This document shows positions 1-9,261 of a stretch of 44,800 bases of DNA, in pieces. Source of the stretch: CAYPIE01 sp964410665 (lineage in GTDB: Bacteria > Planctomycetota > Planctomycetia > Gemmatales > Gemmataceae); NCBI GenBank assembly GCA_964410665.1, contig CAYPIE010000049.1:1-44800 (forward strand), in the 5' to 3' direction. Both the position numbers and the translations under genes were made by a program. The notes under the pieces were generated by a model. It ran no database searches, was not told where the DNA came from, and saw only the letters and a program-made list of their open reading frames with translations. Each line of letters opens with the position of its first letter. Position 1 is the stretch's first letter.

Positions 1-3000
1 CAGGCTGACGGTGAACTGGCCATTGGTACCCGGCTCCGCACCGTCGTTGGTCGGAGCAATCGACACCTCGTTCGGGATCACTATCCCTGCCTGTCGGATG
101 ACGATGCCACTGATCTTGGCGTTGTCCTCCGAGGCTTTCAATTCGATGTCGATCGTATTGAGGTTACCAAACTCGGCCGAACTGAAATCGTCAGGCGAGA
201 CGGTCGCTGGCAGTTTGAATACGATCGGCTTGTTGATGTTGCCGCCGGTTTCTTCAAGGATGTCAAAGTCATCCAGAACCAGTTGCCCTTCGATGAACAC
301 ATCGAAGACACGAGCCCCGATCCCTACTTCGAGGTCTTCGGCATTGCCTTGGAAGATCTCGGCGAAGTACAGCTCGACCGTGTAGGTGCCCGCCCCTACC
401 GGAATGGAATAGCCAAATGCCGCGGAGGCGCTGGATGAACCACCAAACCGTTCCGTTGCATACACGGTATCATTGAAGATCGGTTGCGACCCATTCCCCG
501 AATTATTATCGGCAAATGTAGATCCGCCGATGTGATTTTGATCAGCACTGAATTCGATGCCGTCCTGGGTTAGAGCCAGGCCACCCGCATTGATGGCCAC
601 CTCAACATCGGTGCCATCACCCAGCGTATCGTTGTCGCTGACGGTCACATTGGCTGAGGTTTCACTGCCAAGCACGATGGCATTCGAGGGGTTTCCAAGC
701 GAGTCGATCAGTTCGCCAAGCGAGAAGATGGCGATCTCCTGATCTTCGACCAGGGCATCGTCGTTAATCGTGACCGTGAACAATGCCTCGGTCTTCCCGT
801 CTTCGATCGTCAGGCTCGTCGGGATGGTACCGGTGAAGTCACCGGCCGTGATCCCGGCTCCGCTGAGCAATACCTCCAAGGTTTGGTCGCCGACGACCGG
901 CTTGCTAGCCTCGACCGTCACCGTGATCACGGTAGTATCCTCTTCACTTGCCTCGACCGAATCGACCTTCAGAGTCACTTCGGCGGGAGGTGGCAAGGTC
1001 GGTTCGAGAGAGACCAGGGCATCGTCATCGTTGTCCCCCGAGCCATCACCCGGGATCGAATCGGGATCGTTCTGGTCAGCGGTGAGGATTTGGGCATAGT
1101 TGCTGTAGGTGAGTTGGATGATCTCGATGCCATTGACGGTCGGGTTATTGAGGTTGCTGTTCAAAAACTCGATATTGAGCTCCCCATCGATCACCGTAAT
1201 GGTGTTGCTGAACAGACCCCCAAGGTTGAAACCGAGCTGACCCGACAAATCAACGTCGTCAAGATTGTCCGGAACCGTACCCTCGATCTCCACATCAAAG
1301 ACGCGTTGACCTGCCTCACTCGTCCCCGAGAAGCCATCGCCCATGTACAGCCGCACTTCGTACAACCCTGGTGTCGGCACATCGAAGGCCCACTTCATGG
1401 TGGTGTTCCCGGACGTGTCAAACCGTTCGGAGTCAAAGATGGCATCTGGAGTGGTTGAAGGCACAGTCCCACCAGGGCTCACCGAGGAACCACCGGTCGA
1501 ATTGCTGCCGGCGTCGATGAGGTAGGGGCTGTTGGCCTGCTTCGTATCGCTGGTCCAGTTTAACCCGCCGTCCATCGCCGGGACCTCCGAACCACCGGCA
1601 TTCACCCGGTAAAGCACTTCCGCACCGTTTGTAGTGACCGTCGCGGTGATTTGCAACGTGGCAGCATTGGTATTGTCAATCGTCCCGATCGTCCAGATTC
1701 CACTCGCCGGGTCGTAGCTACCATCCCCAGAGTGGCTGTCATAGCTGAAGCCACTCGGCAACTGATCTTGAACTGTCACTCCAGTCGCCTCACCCGGTCC
1801 CTGGTTCGTGACTGTCAGGGTGAAGGTCACCTGAGTACCGATTTCGGGGGTTTCGTTGGAAACCACCTTCGACAGTTCCAGATCCGCGTTGAAATCATTG
1901 TCGGTGATGGTCACATCGGCCGTGGTCATGCTGCCGAGCACAAGCCCTGCCGATGGATTGATCAGCGAGTAGGTGGCGGTCTCTTCACCCTCGACCAAGG
2001 TATCGTCATTGACATTCATGGTGAACGAGGTCTTGGTCTGACCAGCCAGGATCTCCATGGTGACCTTGCCATCCACGAAGCTGACCGTGCCGTCCGTGAA
2101 ATCCTCAGCCGTGACCCCGGTGCCGCTGAGCACCACCTCGACCGTCTGGGCACTGGTCATCTCTCTGCTGGTTGTTAGCGTCACCGTGATCTCAGTTCTA
2201 TCCGCTTCGCTACCAGCCCCCGGGCTCACTGACAGGTTGACCTCTGCGTCGTTGTCAGTGATCTCCACCGATACTTCGGTGGTGCCCAGTACCAGTCCCG
2301 AGGATGGGTTGCTGATCGAGAAGGTCGCCGTCTCGACCAAGGCTTCGACCAACGCATCATCGTTGACCTCGATGGTAAACGATGCCTGGGTCTGCCCATC
2401 CTCGATCGTCAGGCTCGTCGGGATCGTACCGGTGAAGTCCTCCGCGGTAACGTCGGTGCCGGTCAGGACAAGATCGACCGTCTGAGCCCCTTCCACCGCT
2501 TCGCTGGCAGTGACCGCCACCGTGATCGACGTGGTGTCCGTCTCGCTGCCCTCCGTCGCGCTCACCGACAGGTCCACCGTCGGGAAGTCGTTGTCGGTGA
2601 TCGTCACATCGGCGGTAGTGTTGCTCCCCAGCACCAACCCCGAGGATGGGTTGCTGATGGTGAAGGTTGCGGTCTCTGAACCTTCAACCAACGCATCATC
2701 GTTGACCTCGATGGTAAACGATGCCTGGGTCTGCCCATCCTCGATCGTCAGGCTCGTCGGGATCGTACCGGTGAAGTCCTCCGCGGTAACGTCGGTGCCG
2801 GTCAGGACAAGATCGACCGTCTGAGCCCCTTCCACCGCTTCGCTGGCAGTGACCGCCACCGTGATCGACGTGGTGTCCGCCTCGCTGCCCTCCGTCGCGC
2901 TCACCGACAGGTTGACCTCGGGGCTAACCGACTCCTCAGCATACTGCAGATGGATCGGACTGCTCACCGGGCCGATTGGCTGGTTGTCGTTGTCCGGATC

Positions 3001-6000
3001 GATGATGCCGGCGACAAAGCCGAGAGGCAGCTGGGCTTCGTTTCTCGGTGCGAGATCGATATTGGGCACATCCGTGAAGTTGAATAGAGCCGAGATGTCC
3101 TGATCCGTACCGTCGAGTAAGATGTCGAAGGTTTGGAAATACGCCGCATTATTGGCCGGGAAGTCCGACGCCGCCAGGGTGGCGAGCTGGGCGTCGAGTT
3201 GTGCCTGGTACGGGTTGGTGTCAAAGAATTCGTTGGTGAACGGCTGGATGACGCCCTTGGTCATCGTCACTCGGGCCGTCTGTCCGACCGGGCCGTTGAT
3301 GATCACGGTCGGGCCACCATTGCTGTAAGTGCCCGCCTCACCCTCGGCCAGCCCGTTGACTGTCAATGTGACGTCGAGATTGGGCGAGCTCTGGGAAGCG
3401 ATCCCCTCCGAGCCGCCTTGAAGAGCGTTCCCAGCGCCATTGGTTTGGCCCTGCAGTCGTCCGGTAGCCGTCGTGCCATCGGCAAAAGTGACGGTGAACG
3501 TCGAGCCGATCAGCTCCGCTCCGCTAATGCCACCGATGTCCCAAGGCAAAGGTAGTGCACCGGAATCCAGAGTCGACTTTAAAGCTCCGGCGATGGAGTT
3601 CGGGTCCATATCCACGGCGAAACCGACCGACTCACCCGGGTTGAAGCCACCGTCGACGGTCGGGTTGAAATCGAGTTGAACGGCTTCAAAGCCCAGCGTG
3701 CCGCCGGCGCCGATGTAGTAACCGCCGGTCGGCTCCACGACTCCGGTGCTACTACCCGCGTTGACGGTCATCACCTTGCCTGTGGTATCACCGGCTAGAC
3801 CGAAGGGATCGAAGACGCTGTCCGGGTACAGGGCGTCGGTGACGTCGATGGTGAACGAAACGATGTCCTTGCCGCCTGTGTTGGTCAGGATGAAGGAGCC
3901 GTTGGCAAAGTTCGACTGCTGGATGTTGTTCGAACCGTCATTCACTGTCAGGGTAGCAGCACCGACTTGTTCGACAACGAAATTGAGGGTCGTGGTCGAC
4001 AGGTCACCACCCTGGCTAAAGCCGAGGCTGTATTCGCCTGGTCCGAGCGGGGTATTGAAGCCAGGGACGACGGGGTCATTGCCGGTCCCCGAATTTTCGA
4101 CGACTTGCGAAGAAAGCTGGTCCAAGATATCGGTGCCGATCTGGCTTGTGCCATAGACGGTCCCGCCTTCCAGATTGCCGATCTTCTGCTTGAGTAGGTC
4201 AACGGTGAATTCGTTCCCTGTGACAAAGCCGAGGAAGGCATTGCTGAGCGCGTCGTAATCCTGGAGAACGATTTCAGTCAACTCGAAGCCGTCTGGGATA
4301 ACGATGGTGATGAAGTCATAATCACGCGGATCCCCTTGCTGCGATGCAACCAAGATGTTGTTGCCAGCTGTAAGATTGAGCACCGTCGTGGTATACGGCG
4401 GTCCGGAGATCCCATCCGTGCCCGCAAAGTCCCCATTTGACACCGGCGTGCCATTAAAGCTGTCAAACGGAATACCAGGCGTGTCAGTCGGATCATCGTC
4501 AATGATGGTGATCGTAGACGATGCGGTTCCAATGGCAGCATTCGCGCTCACCTCGAGGATGGTGACGGTAAAGGTCTCGTCGGGCTCAGTGACTTCGCTG
4601 CCAACGATCTCCTGCAGGATGTCGATGGTAAAGGTGACGTCCGAGGAGCTACCGGCGATAGTCACTGTATCGGTGTACACTCCTCCCGCCAAGGAACCGG
4701 AGCCGTAGGTGAAGTCTTCCCCGGCGACCGCTGTACCCGAGGCAATCTCGAAGGTCACGTCGACGCTCTCGTCGGCCGGAACGGTGAAGTCGGTGGCAAG
4801 CGAGATCTGGACCGTGCCCTCACCCTCACCGACGGTTTGGTTACCGCTGATGATGGAGACGGTGGGTTCGACCTCAATGGCACCTAACTGGACGATCTCG
4901 ATGCCGTTGATCAGCGGGTTTTCCGTAATGTGAATGAACTCGATGTCGAGCGTCCCGTCGGTGACTTCAACAACGTTGGAGACACGACCGCCCACTAGGT
5001 GGCCGAAGTCCTCCGACAGATCAATATTATCCAGGTTCTTCGTCTTGTCCGGATCCGCGATCACGGTGCCTTCGAGGGCAACGTCGAAGACGCGCTGACC
5101 TGGCTCACTGGTCCCACCGAAGCCATTGCCCATAAACAGGTTGACTTCATAAAGCCCATTCCCAGGAACAGCGAATTGCCACAACATTTCCGGACCGCTA
5201 GGCGGATCCCAACGCTCGCTGTCGAAGATTCCTCCCGGTGTGGTCGAAGGATCGACCGTGTCGCCCGGATCGAGTGCCCCGAAGCCTGCGGTGTTGTGGG
5301 GTGAGGTGACCAGGAAGGTGCTTGGGTTACCACCCGTATCCGCGGTCCAGTTGGGACCGCCGTCGATGGCTGTAATCTCCCCACCACCACCGTTGACGCG
5401 GTACAGGATCACGCGGTCAGCAACACTTACCGTCACGGTTGCCATGTCGGAGAAGCTGCCGTCGGAAATAAGATAGTTGAAGGTGGCTGTCCCCTCGAAG
5501 TCTTGGTCGGGCGTAAAGATGACGAAATCGTCTGTGGTATCTCCCGGGGTATCGTTATCGTCGAGCACCACGGAACCATTCAGCGGACTCGACACGTCGG
5601 TGACGGCCAAGGTATCGTCTGGGTTCGGGTCGGAGTCGTTGGCAAGTAACTCGCCGACCGGAATCGTTAACCCCGTGTTGATGCCGGTAACCTTCAGATC
5701 ATCTTGGGCGCTGGGCGGTAGGCGAGCCTCGGTGGCCGTGATCTCGATGTCGTCGAAGACGGCCTGGAAGGTGTTGGCCTCAAGCTGACCGATGTTGCTG
5801 GAGAACAGCCCGACCGCGACACCAGTGGTCTGACCCTGGACGGTGTAGTCGCCCTTAATCGCTTCGAGCAAGTTGGTGCCTGAGATGTCGATCGCAGCAC
5901 CGCTGACGGTGGTCGCGCCGGTGGCGGTCTCGTAGGTCACCGTAGGCGTAGCCGTCTCGGCCTGAATGTCGACCACGACCTCGAAGAAGATCTTTTTGTT

Positions 6001-8394
6001 GTCGGTTGCAAGGACGTTGAAGAGATCATCGGCCTGGAGATACGTTTCCGTGGTCGTGTCATTATTCTCCAGAGCTACTAGGATCTCGCCGTTATCCGAT
6101 TGGATGGCAGCGATCTTCAGGAAATTGCTCTGATCGCCGGTGCCAATGTAGCCGCCAATCTGCTGCGAGTTGCCTTGGAAACCGTCCGGATTGGTGTCGG
6201 CATCGAACCGACCCAGATTGAACACACTCCACTTGAAACTGACAGTGGCGGCGTTCTCCGCTACACTAACGCCGGTGTGGAACAGGTATTCGCCGTTGTT
6301 GTTGTCACCGGCGGAGTCGCCGTTGGAGACAAACTCGACCACGGTCGTACCGCCGCCAGCGGCGGTGATGAATTTGACGTTGTCCAGCTTGACGTCCTGC
6401 CCCTCGAGGGTCGAAGGTTCCTGGAAGAACTGCTCGAAGTCGGTGTTGCCGTCGATCATCACGCCGGTCAGGCCGCCGCCGTAGCCGTCGGGCCCGGGCA
6501 GGTTATCGTCTTGGTTGGCATCAAAGTCCCAGAGTAGTGTCTCGCCGGGAGTGACTACCACCGAGGTCCCGTTGCTGGCATCACGAATAAACGGATCGAC
6601 TTCATTGAATATACCGTCGTTGTCGAAATCGGGGTCATTCGGCAGAACAACATCCGAAGGCACCAAGACTTTGACGAAGTCTGCACCGATCTCGGCCACC
6701 CAGACCGAGCCATCTGGCCCAATCGTGACATCGAGAGGCGTGGAGAAACTCCCGGTGCTACCGTCGACGGGGAGTTGATAGACGCCGTCGGCATCGACTA
6801 GCTCGTCGTCGGCAGTCCCCAATACACCATCTGGTCCGGGGGCAAAGAGCGGTTCGAGGGCAGTGCCGTCTGCGTTCAGGTTGAGCACCGTCACGTTCCC
6901 GTTGAACTGGGCGACTAGGAGTGCCCCCTGGAGGGCACCGCCGAAGTCATCGCCAGTGTACTCCGTCAAGCCGTTGCTCGAGGAGCCAATGGTAACCAGG
7001 GCGTTAGACTCGTTGCTGTCGCGTTCGACGCGTACACCGCTCTCGAGCAGACGACCCGCGTCGCCGGTGAACTTGCTCGGGTCGATGAGGAAGTCGTCCT
7101 GGATATCGACACTGACGGGAACCAGGGCGGAGAGGTCGGGCACAAAGTTCGGGGACACGGCCCCGTCTGGTGTCCCGTTGTCGTTGTATACCGTCCAAGC
7201 CAGGTTCTGATTCGCGCGGGTCGGGTTCGGGTGACCGTAATAGCCACCGTCTTCGATGAGGAACAGCGGCTCGGGATCGCCGCTACCGCCGTTATTGACC
7301 GCGTGGGTGGCCTCGTTGGGGATGCCGTCGCTGTCGTCGTCGTTACTTTCGATGACGGGATTGCCACCGAGATTCCCGTTGGAGCCGTTATCGACCGTGT
7401 AGAACTTGCCTGCCTGGGTCAGCACAATGTCATACTGGTTGCGAAAGCCGTCGGCAAAGATGCGTAGCGGTGCATTGCTTGGCAAGATCGCCTGGTTCAA
7501 ACCGTCGTTGCCACCGAAGGGGCCGTTGACGTCGAGACCATCGGCATCCTCGCGGACACCGTTGTTGGGGACGCTGGGATCGTCGAGCGTCGGCAAGTCG
7601 TAGACGTATTGACGAGCTGTGCCCCCCTGGCCAGCGTCGGCATCGGTTAGGATTGGGAGGCTTTCGATCGCGTTCAGGTCGATCTCGAGCAGAGCGCCCG
7701 ACAGGGTATATTCGCCGGTATAGGAGAAGAAGCCGCTCGGGGCCCCGTTGTTGGTGTTCCCGCCGTTTTGTACGTACAGCTTGGAGCCATCGGGACTCAG
7801 AGTCAGACCGTTGGTCGAGTGATTCTCCTCGGACCGTGGCAACCCGCGGATGATGTCGACGGCTTCCCACTCACTGCCATTCCAGCTAACCTGGGTCACG
7901 ACCCCGGAGTTGGTATCCAGGTTGACCTCCCCGTTGGAAGCAATCCGGGGGTCACTGGAGGTAACGTAGAGGACCGGATTTACAGCCGTTCCAGTGACAA
8001 CAATCCCCGTGACCTGGCGGTTGCCGTTGCCATTGAGCGAGCCATCGTCGTTGTGGTTCTGGATTGATTTGACCACCCCACCACCGCCAGGCAGCAACAA
8101 TTCCTCATGGGCCGTGGCAATGTATTGACCGTCTTGGATACTCACGGTGAAGGCATTGATGGTGCCGTTCTGCTCTGAAACGTAAAGGCGATCATCGGGG
8201 CCAAATTGCAACGAGGTTGGGTTGTTCAGAACATCCGGCCCGCCATCGACACCTTTGAAGGCTCCCACTTGCGTGAAATCAATCGCCGGAGAGGTGCGAT
8301 CCTCAAGGGACTCCAGGCGTGGGCGGAACGCATTCGTGGGCTTGCGAGTCTTGTTGGAACGCTTACGGGGAGTTTGGGGATCGTTGGAAAACAT
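1..8394 (-). CDS. Giant modular extracellular protein (propeller, malectin, Calx-beta, DUF11), 3' end outside window
   Basis: The frame is open for 2798 codons and leaves the window in frame; I checked it at about a dozen points and all modules share it. The start ATG has GGAG 11 nt upstream. Residues 1-40 are basic and end in LEDRT (30-34), a leader common on planctomycete secreted proteins. Approximate modules: 40-630 beta-propeller of PQQ/sorbosone-dehydrogenase type (GPDDRLYVSEQNG, LSPDGSKLYV); 640-900 lectin-like jelly roll; 902-985 cadherin-like/Big domain (FNYLISDGSFSD); 992-1175 malectin; 1175-1300 Calx-beta-like; 1300-1810 unrecognised; 1819-2165 three Calx-beta domains; 2165-2250 DUF11; 2257-2430 malectin; 2465-2580 Calx-beta; 2592-2765 malectin. 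Malectin and Calx-beta domains commonly bind carbohydrate or Ca2+, so a cell-surface or matrix role is inferred. No catalytic residues were identified. The C-terminal anchor is not visible. Confidence 0.9.
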   Translation of the reverse strand, partial: MFSNDPQTPRKRSNKTRKPTNAFRPRLESLEDRTSPAIDFTQVGAFKGVDGGPDVLNNPTSLQFGPDDRLYVSEQNGTINAFTVSIQDGQYIATAHEELLLPGGGGVVKSIQNHNDDGSLNGNGNRQVTGIVVTGTAVNPVLYVTSSDPRIASNGEVNLDTNSGVVTQVSWNGSEWEAVDIIRGLPRSEENHSTNGLTLSPDGSKLYVQNGGNTNNGAPSGFFSYTGEYTLSGALLEIDLNAIESLPILTDADAGQGGTARQYVYDLPTLDDPSVPNNGVREDADGLDVNGPFGGNDGLNQAILPSNAPLRIFADGFRNQYDIVLTQAGKFYTVDNGSNGNLGGNPVIESNDDDSDGIPNEATHAVNNGGSGDPEPLFLIEDGGYYGHPNPTRANQNLAWTVYNDNGTPDGAVSPNFVPDLSALVPVSVDIQDDFLIDPSKFTGDAGRLLESGVRVERDSNESNALVTIGSSSNGLTEYTGDDFGGALQGALLVAQFNGNVTVLNLNADGTALEPLFAPGPDGVLGTADDELVDADGVYQLPVDGSTGSFSTPLDVTIGPDGSVWVAEIGADFVKVLVPSDVVLPNDPDFDNDGIFNEVDPFIRDASNGTSVVVTPGETLLWDFDANQDDNLPGPDGYGGGLTGVMIDGNTDFEQFFQEPSTLEGQDVKLDNVKFITAAGGGTTVVEFVSNGDSAGDNNNGEYLFHTGVSVAENAATVSFKWSVFNLGRFDADTNPDGFQGNSQQIGGYIGTGDQSNFLKIAAIQSDNGEILVALENNDTTTETYLQADDLFNVLATDNKKIFFEVVVDIQAETATPTVTYETATGATTVSGAAIDISGTNLLEAIKGDYTVQGQTTGVAVGLFSSNIGQLEANTFQAVFDDIEITATEARLPPSAQDDLKVTGINTGLTIPVGELLANDSDPNPDDTLAVTDVSSPLNGSVVLDDNDTPGDTTDDFVIFTPDQDFEGTATFNYLISDGSFSDMATVTVSVADRVILYRVNGGGGEITAIDGGPNWTADTGGNPSTFLVTSPHNTAGFGALDPGDTVDPSTTPGGIFDSERWDPPSGPEMLWQFAVPGNGLYEVNLFMGNGFGGTSEPGQRVFDVALEGTVIADPDKTKNLDNIDLSEDFGHLVGGRVSNVVEVTDGTLDIEFIHITENPLINGIEIVQLGAIEVEPTVSIISGNQTVGEGEGTVQISLATDFTVPADESVDVTFEIASGTAVAGEDFTYGSGSLAGGVYTDTVTIAGSSSDVTFTIDILQEIVGSEVTEPDETFTVTILEVSANAAIGTASSTITIIDDDPTDTPGIPFDSFNGTPVSNGDFAGTDGISGPPYTTTVLNLTAGNNILVASQQGDPRDYDFITIVIPDGFELTEIVLQDYDALSNAFLGFVTGNEFTVDLLKQKIGNLEGGTVYGTSQIGTDILDQLSSQVVENSGTGNDPVVPGFNTPLGPGEYSLGFSQGGDLSTTTLNFVVEQVGAATLTVNDGSNNIQQSNFANGSFILTNTGGKDIVSFTIDVTDALYPDSVFDPFGLAGDTTGKVMTVNAGSSTGVVEPTGGYYIGAGGTLGFEAVQLDFNPTVDGGFNPGESVGFAVDMDPNSIAGALKSTLDSGALPLPWDIGGISGAELIGSTFTVTFADGTTATGRLQGQTNGAGNALQGGSEGIASQSSPNLDVTLTVNGLAEGEAGTYSNGGPTVIINGPVGQTARVTMTKGVIQPFTNEFFDTNPYQAQLDAQLATLAASDFPANNAAYFQTFDILLDGTDQDISALFNFTDVPNIDLAPRNEAQLPLGFVAGIIDPDNDNQPIGPVSSPIHLQYAEESVSPEVNLSVSATEGSEADTTSITVAVTASEAVEGAQTVDLVLTGTDVTAEDFTGTIPTSLTIEDGQTQASFTIEVNDDALVEGSETATFTISNPSSGLVLGSNTTADVTITDNDFPTVDLSVSATEGSETDTTSITVAVTASEAVEGAQTVDLVLTGTDVTAEDFTGTIPTSLTIEDGQTQASFTIEVNDDALVEALVETATFSISNPSSGLVLGTTEVSVEITDNDAEVNLSVSPGAGSEADRTEITVTLTTSREMTSAQTVEVVLSGTGVTAEDFTDGTVSFVDGKVTMEILAGQTKTSFTMNVNDDTLVEGEETATYSLINPSAGLVLGSMTTADVTITDNDFNADLELSKVVSNETPEIGTQVTFTLTVTNQGPGEATGVTVQDQLPSGFSYDSHSGDGSYDPASGIWTIGTIDNTNAATLQITATVTTNGAEVLYRVNAGGSEVPAMDGGLNWTSDTKQANSPYLIDAGSNSTGGSSVSPGGTVPSTTPDAIFDSERFDTSGNTTMKWAFDVPTPGLYEVRLYMGDGFSGTSEAGQRVFDVEIEGTVPDNLDDVDLSGQLGFNLGGLFSNTITVIDGELNIEFLNSNLNNPTVNGIEIIQLTYSNYAQILTADQNDPDSIPGDGSGDNDDDALVSLEPTLPPPAEVTLKVDSVEASEEDTTVITVTVEASKPVVGDQTLEVLLSGAGITAGDFTGTIPTSLTIEDGKTEALFTVTINDDALVEDQEIAIFSLGELIDSLGNPSNAIVLGSETSANVTVSDNDTLGDGTDVEVAINAGGLALTQDGIEFSADQNHIGGSTFADNNSGNGSQPIFNDTVYATERFGGSSSASAAFGYSIPVGAGTYTVELYFAEIFQGNAEDLEVGIGARVFDVFIEGQLVLDDFDILEETGGNINKPIVFKLPATVSPDDFSSAEFGNLNTIDIELKASEDNAKISGIVIRQAGIVIPNEVSIAPTNDGAEPGTNGQFTVSL
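2348..2573. repeat. Intragenic near-identical repeat, copy 1
   Basis: These 226 bp recur at 2687-2912 with a single difference (t at 2541, c at 2880). The offset is 339 bp, or 113 codons, so the repeat unit matches one Calx-beta domain of the giant surface protein. Confidence 0.95.
2687..2912. repeat. Intragenic near-identical repeat, copy 2
   Basis: Second copy of the 226-bp segment at 2348-2573, in the same orientation and reading frame. The other Calx-beta repeats in the same protein are clearly divergent at DNA level, so this pair is a recent duplication or has been homogenised by gene conversion. Confidence 0.95.
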
Positions 8395-9261
8395 CAGCGG
8401 AGCAGCTCCATCAGAGAGTACCGGAACGGGATGATGCAATGATCAAAGAACTTTGTCTAAATTAAAGAGTTATCTGGTAAACCCGCACACGGGGTTCCAA
8501 TGGGGGGGGACCTATCCACACCGAGGTCACGCTACAGGGGGCAAGTGGGCGGACTATGCGAAAGTCTCTCGTTCATCAGCATTGGGGTTGCTAACTACCA
8601 TAGCTAAACCCTCAGCAAAGCCAAGTCGAAAATTTGCTATTTACAAAATATTCAGTATATAAATCTGATAATTATACTAGTAAGTATACTGATTCTCTAG
8701 TCACCTTTCAGGGATCTGAGTGGCTCTGCACACCGCGGCAACCCGCCACCGCACTAGTGCCTAGGATAATCACTGATGTGCTGAACCGCATCCCTTCGGG
8801 CAAATTTCAGGAAAAACCTTACAATTCCCCTGTGTCATAAGAGACTATGGAGGAATCGACAAAAAACCGGATGAACGACTTGAAAACCGGATGGGTAGGA
8901 ATGGGCTACAATGCCAACCGCATTTATCCTTAGCGATTTTTCACGACGATCCTCCCGCTCGGCAGCACCTGCAAAAACAGAAAATTCCCGCTCATCATCA
9001 ATCACATACTCATGCAATGGCCAAAAACTAGCTTGATTTGCGAATTTGGAATATGCCGATGAATTACGATCGGTTTGCATTGCATGGCCGCGACCAAGCG
9101 GCCATCTTATCCATCTACGCATCAAAATTTTATTGACTCTTGAGTGCAGAACCTTGTCATGGATCCGTACCCGGCCTCAGCAAGGGTGTGCGGGTTGCGG
9201 ATGGCTGGACTACTGGTAATCCGATCAGGACCACTCCTGGACAAGCGGCACAGCTCGACGC
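8395..9261. other. Intergenic gap with AT-rich core, no supported gene
   Basis: This stretch separates two minus-strand genes. About 8600-8720 is much more AT-rich than the surroundings and contains an 8-bp inverted repeat (TCAGTATA 8652-8659, TATACTGA 8685-8692). AAAACCGGATG occurs twice, 20 bp apart (8863-8873 and 8883-8893). Short open frames here lack a convincing ribosome binding site or recognisable domain, so no gene is called. Confidence 0.6.
8431..8459 (-). promoter_or_regulatory. Possible sigma70-like promoter for the giant surface-protein gene
   Basis: On the minus strand TAGACA (8459-8454) and CATCAT (8436-8431) are separated by 17 bp, 5/6 and 4/6 matches to TTGACA and TATAAT. 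Transcription would begin about 30 nt before the start codon. The spacer holds a small palindrome, CAAAG-AA-CTTTG (8444-8455). This is pattern matching only. Confidence 0.33.

Noticed and set aside
8600..8720. AT-rich stretch as an origin or attachment site
   Set aside because: No DnaA boxes, no iteron set, no integrase and no tRNA end nearby.
8835..9125. 96-codon minus-strand frame in the gap 8395-9261
   Set aside because: No ribosome binding site, no recognised domain and no neighbour logic; left uncalled.
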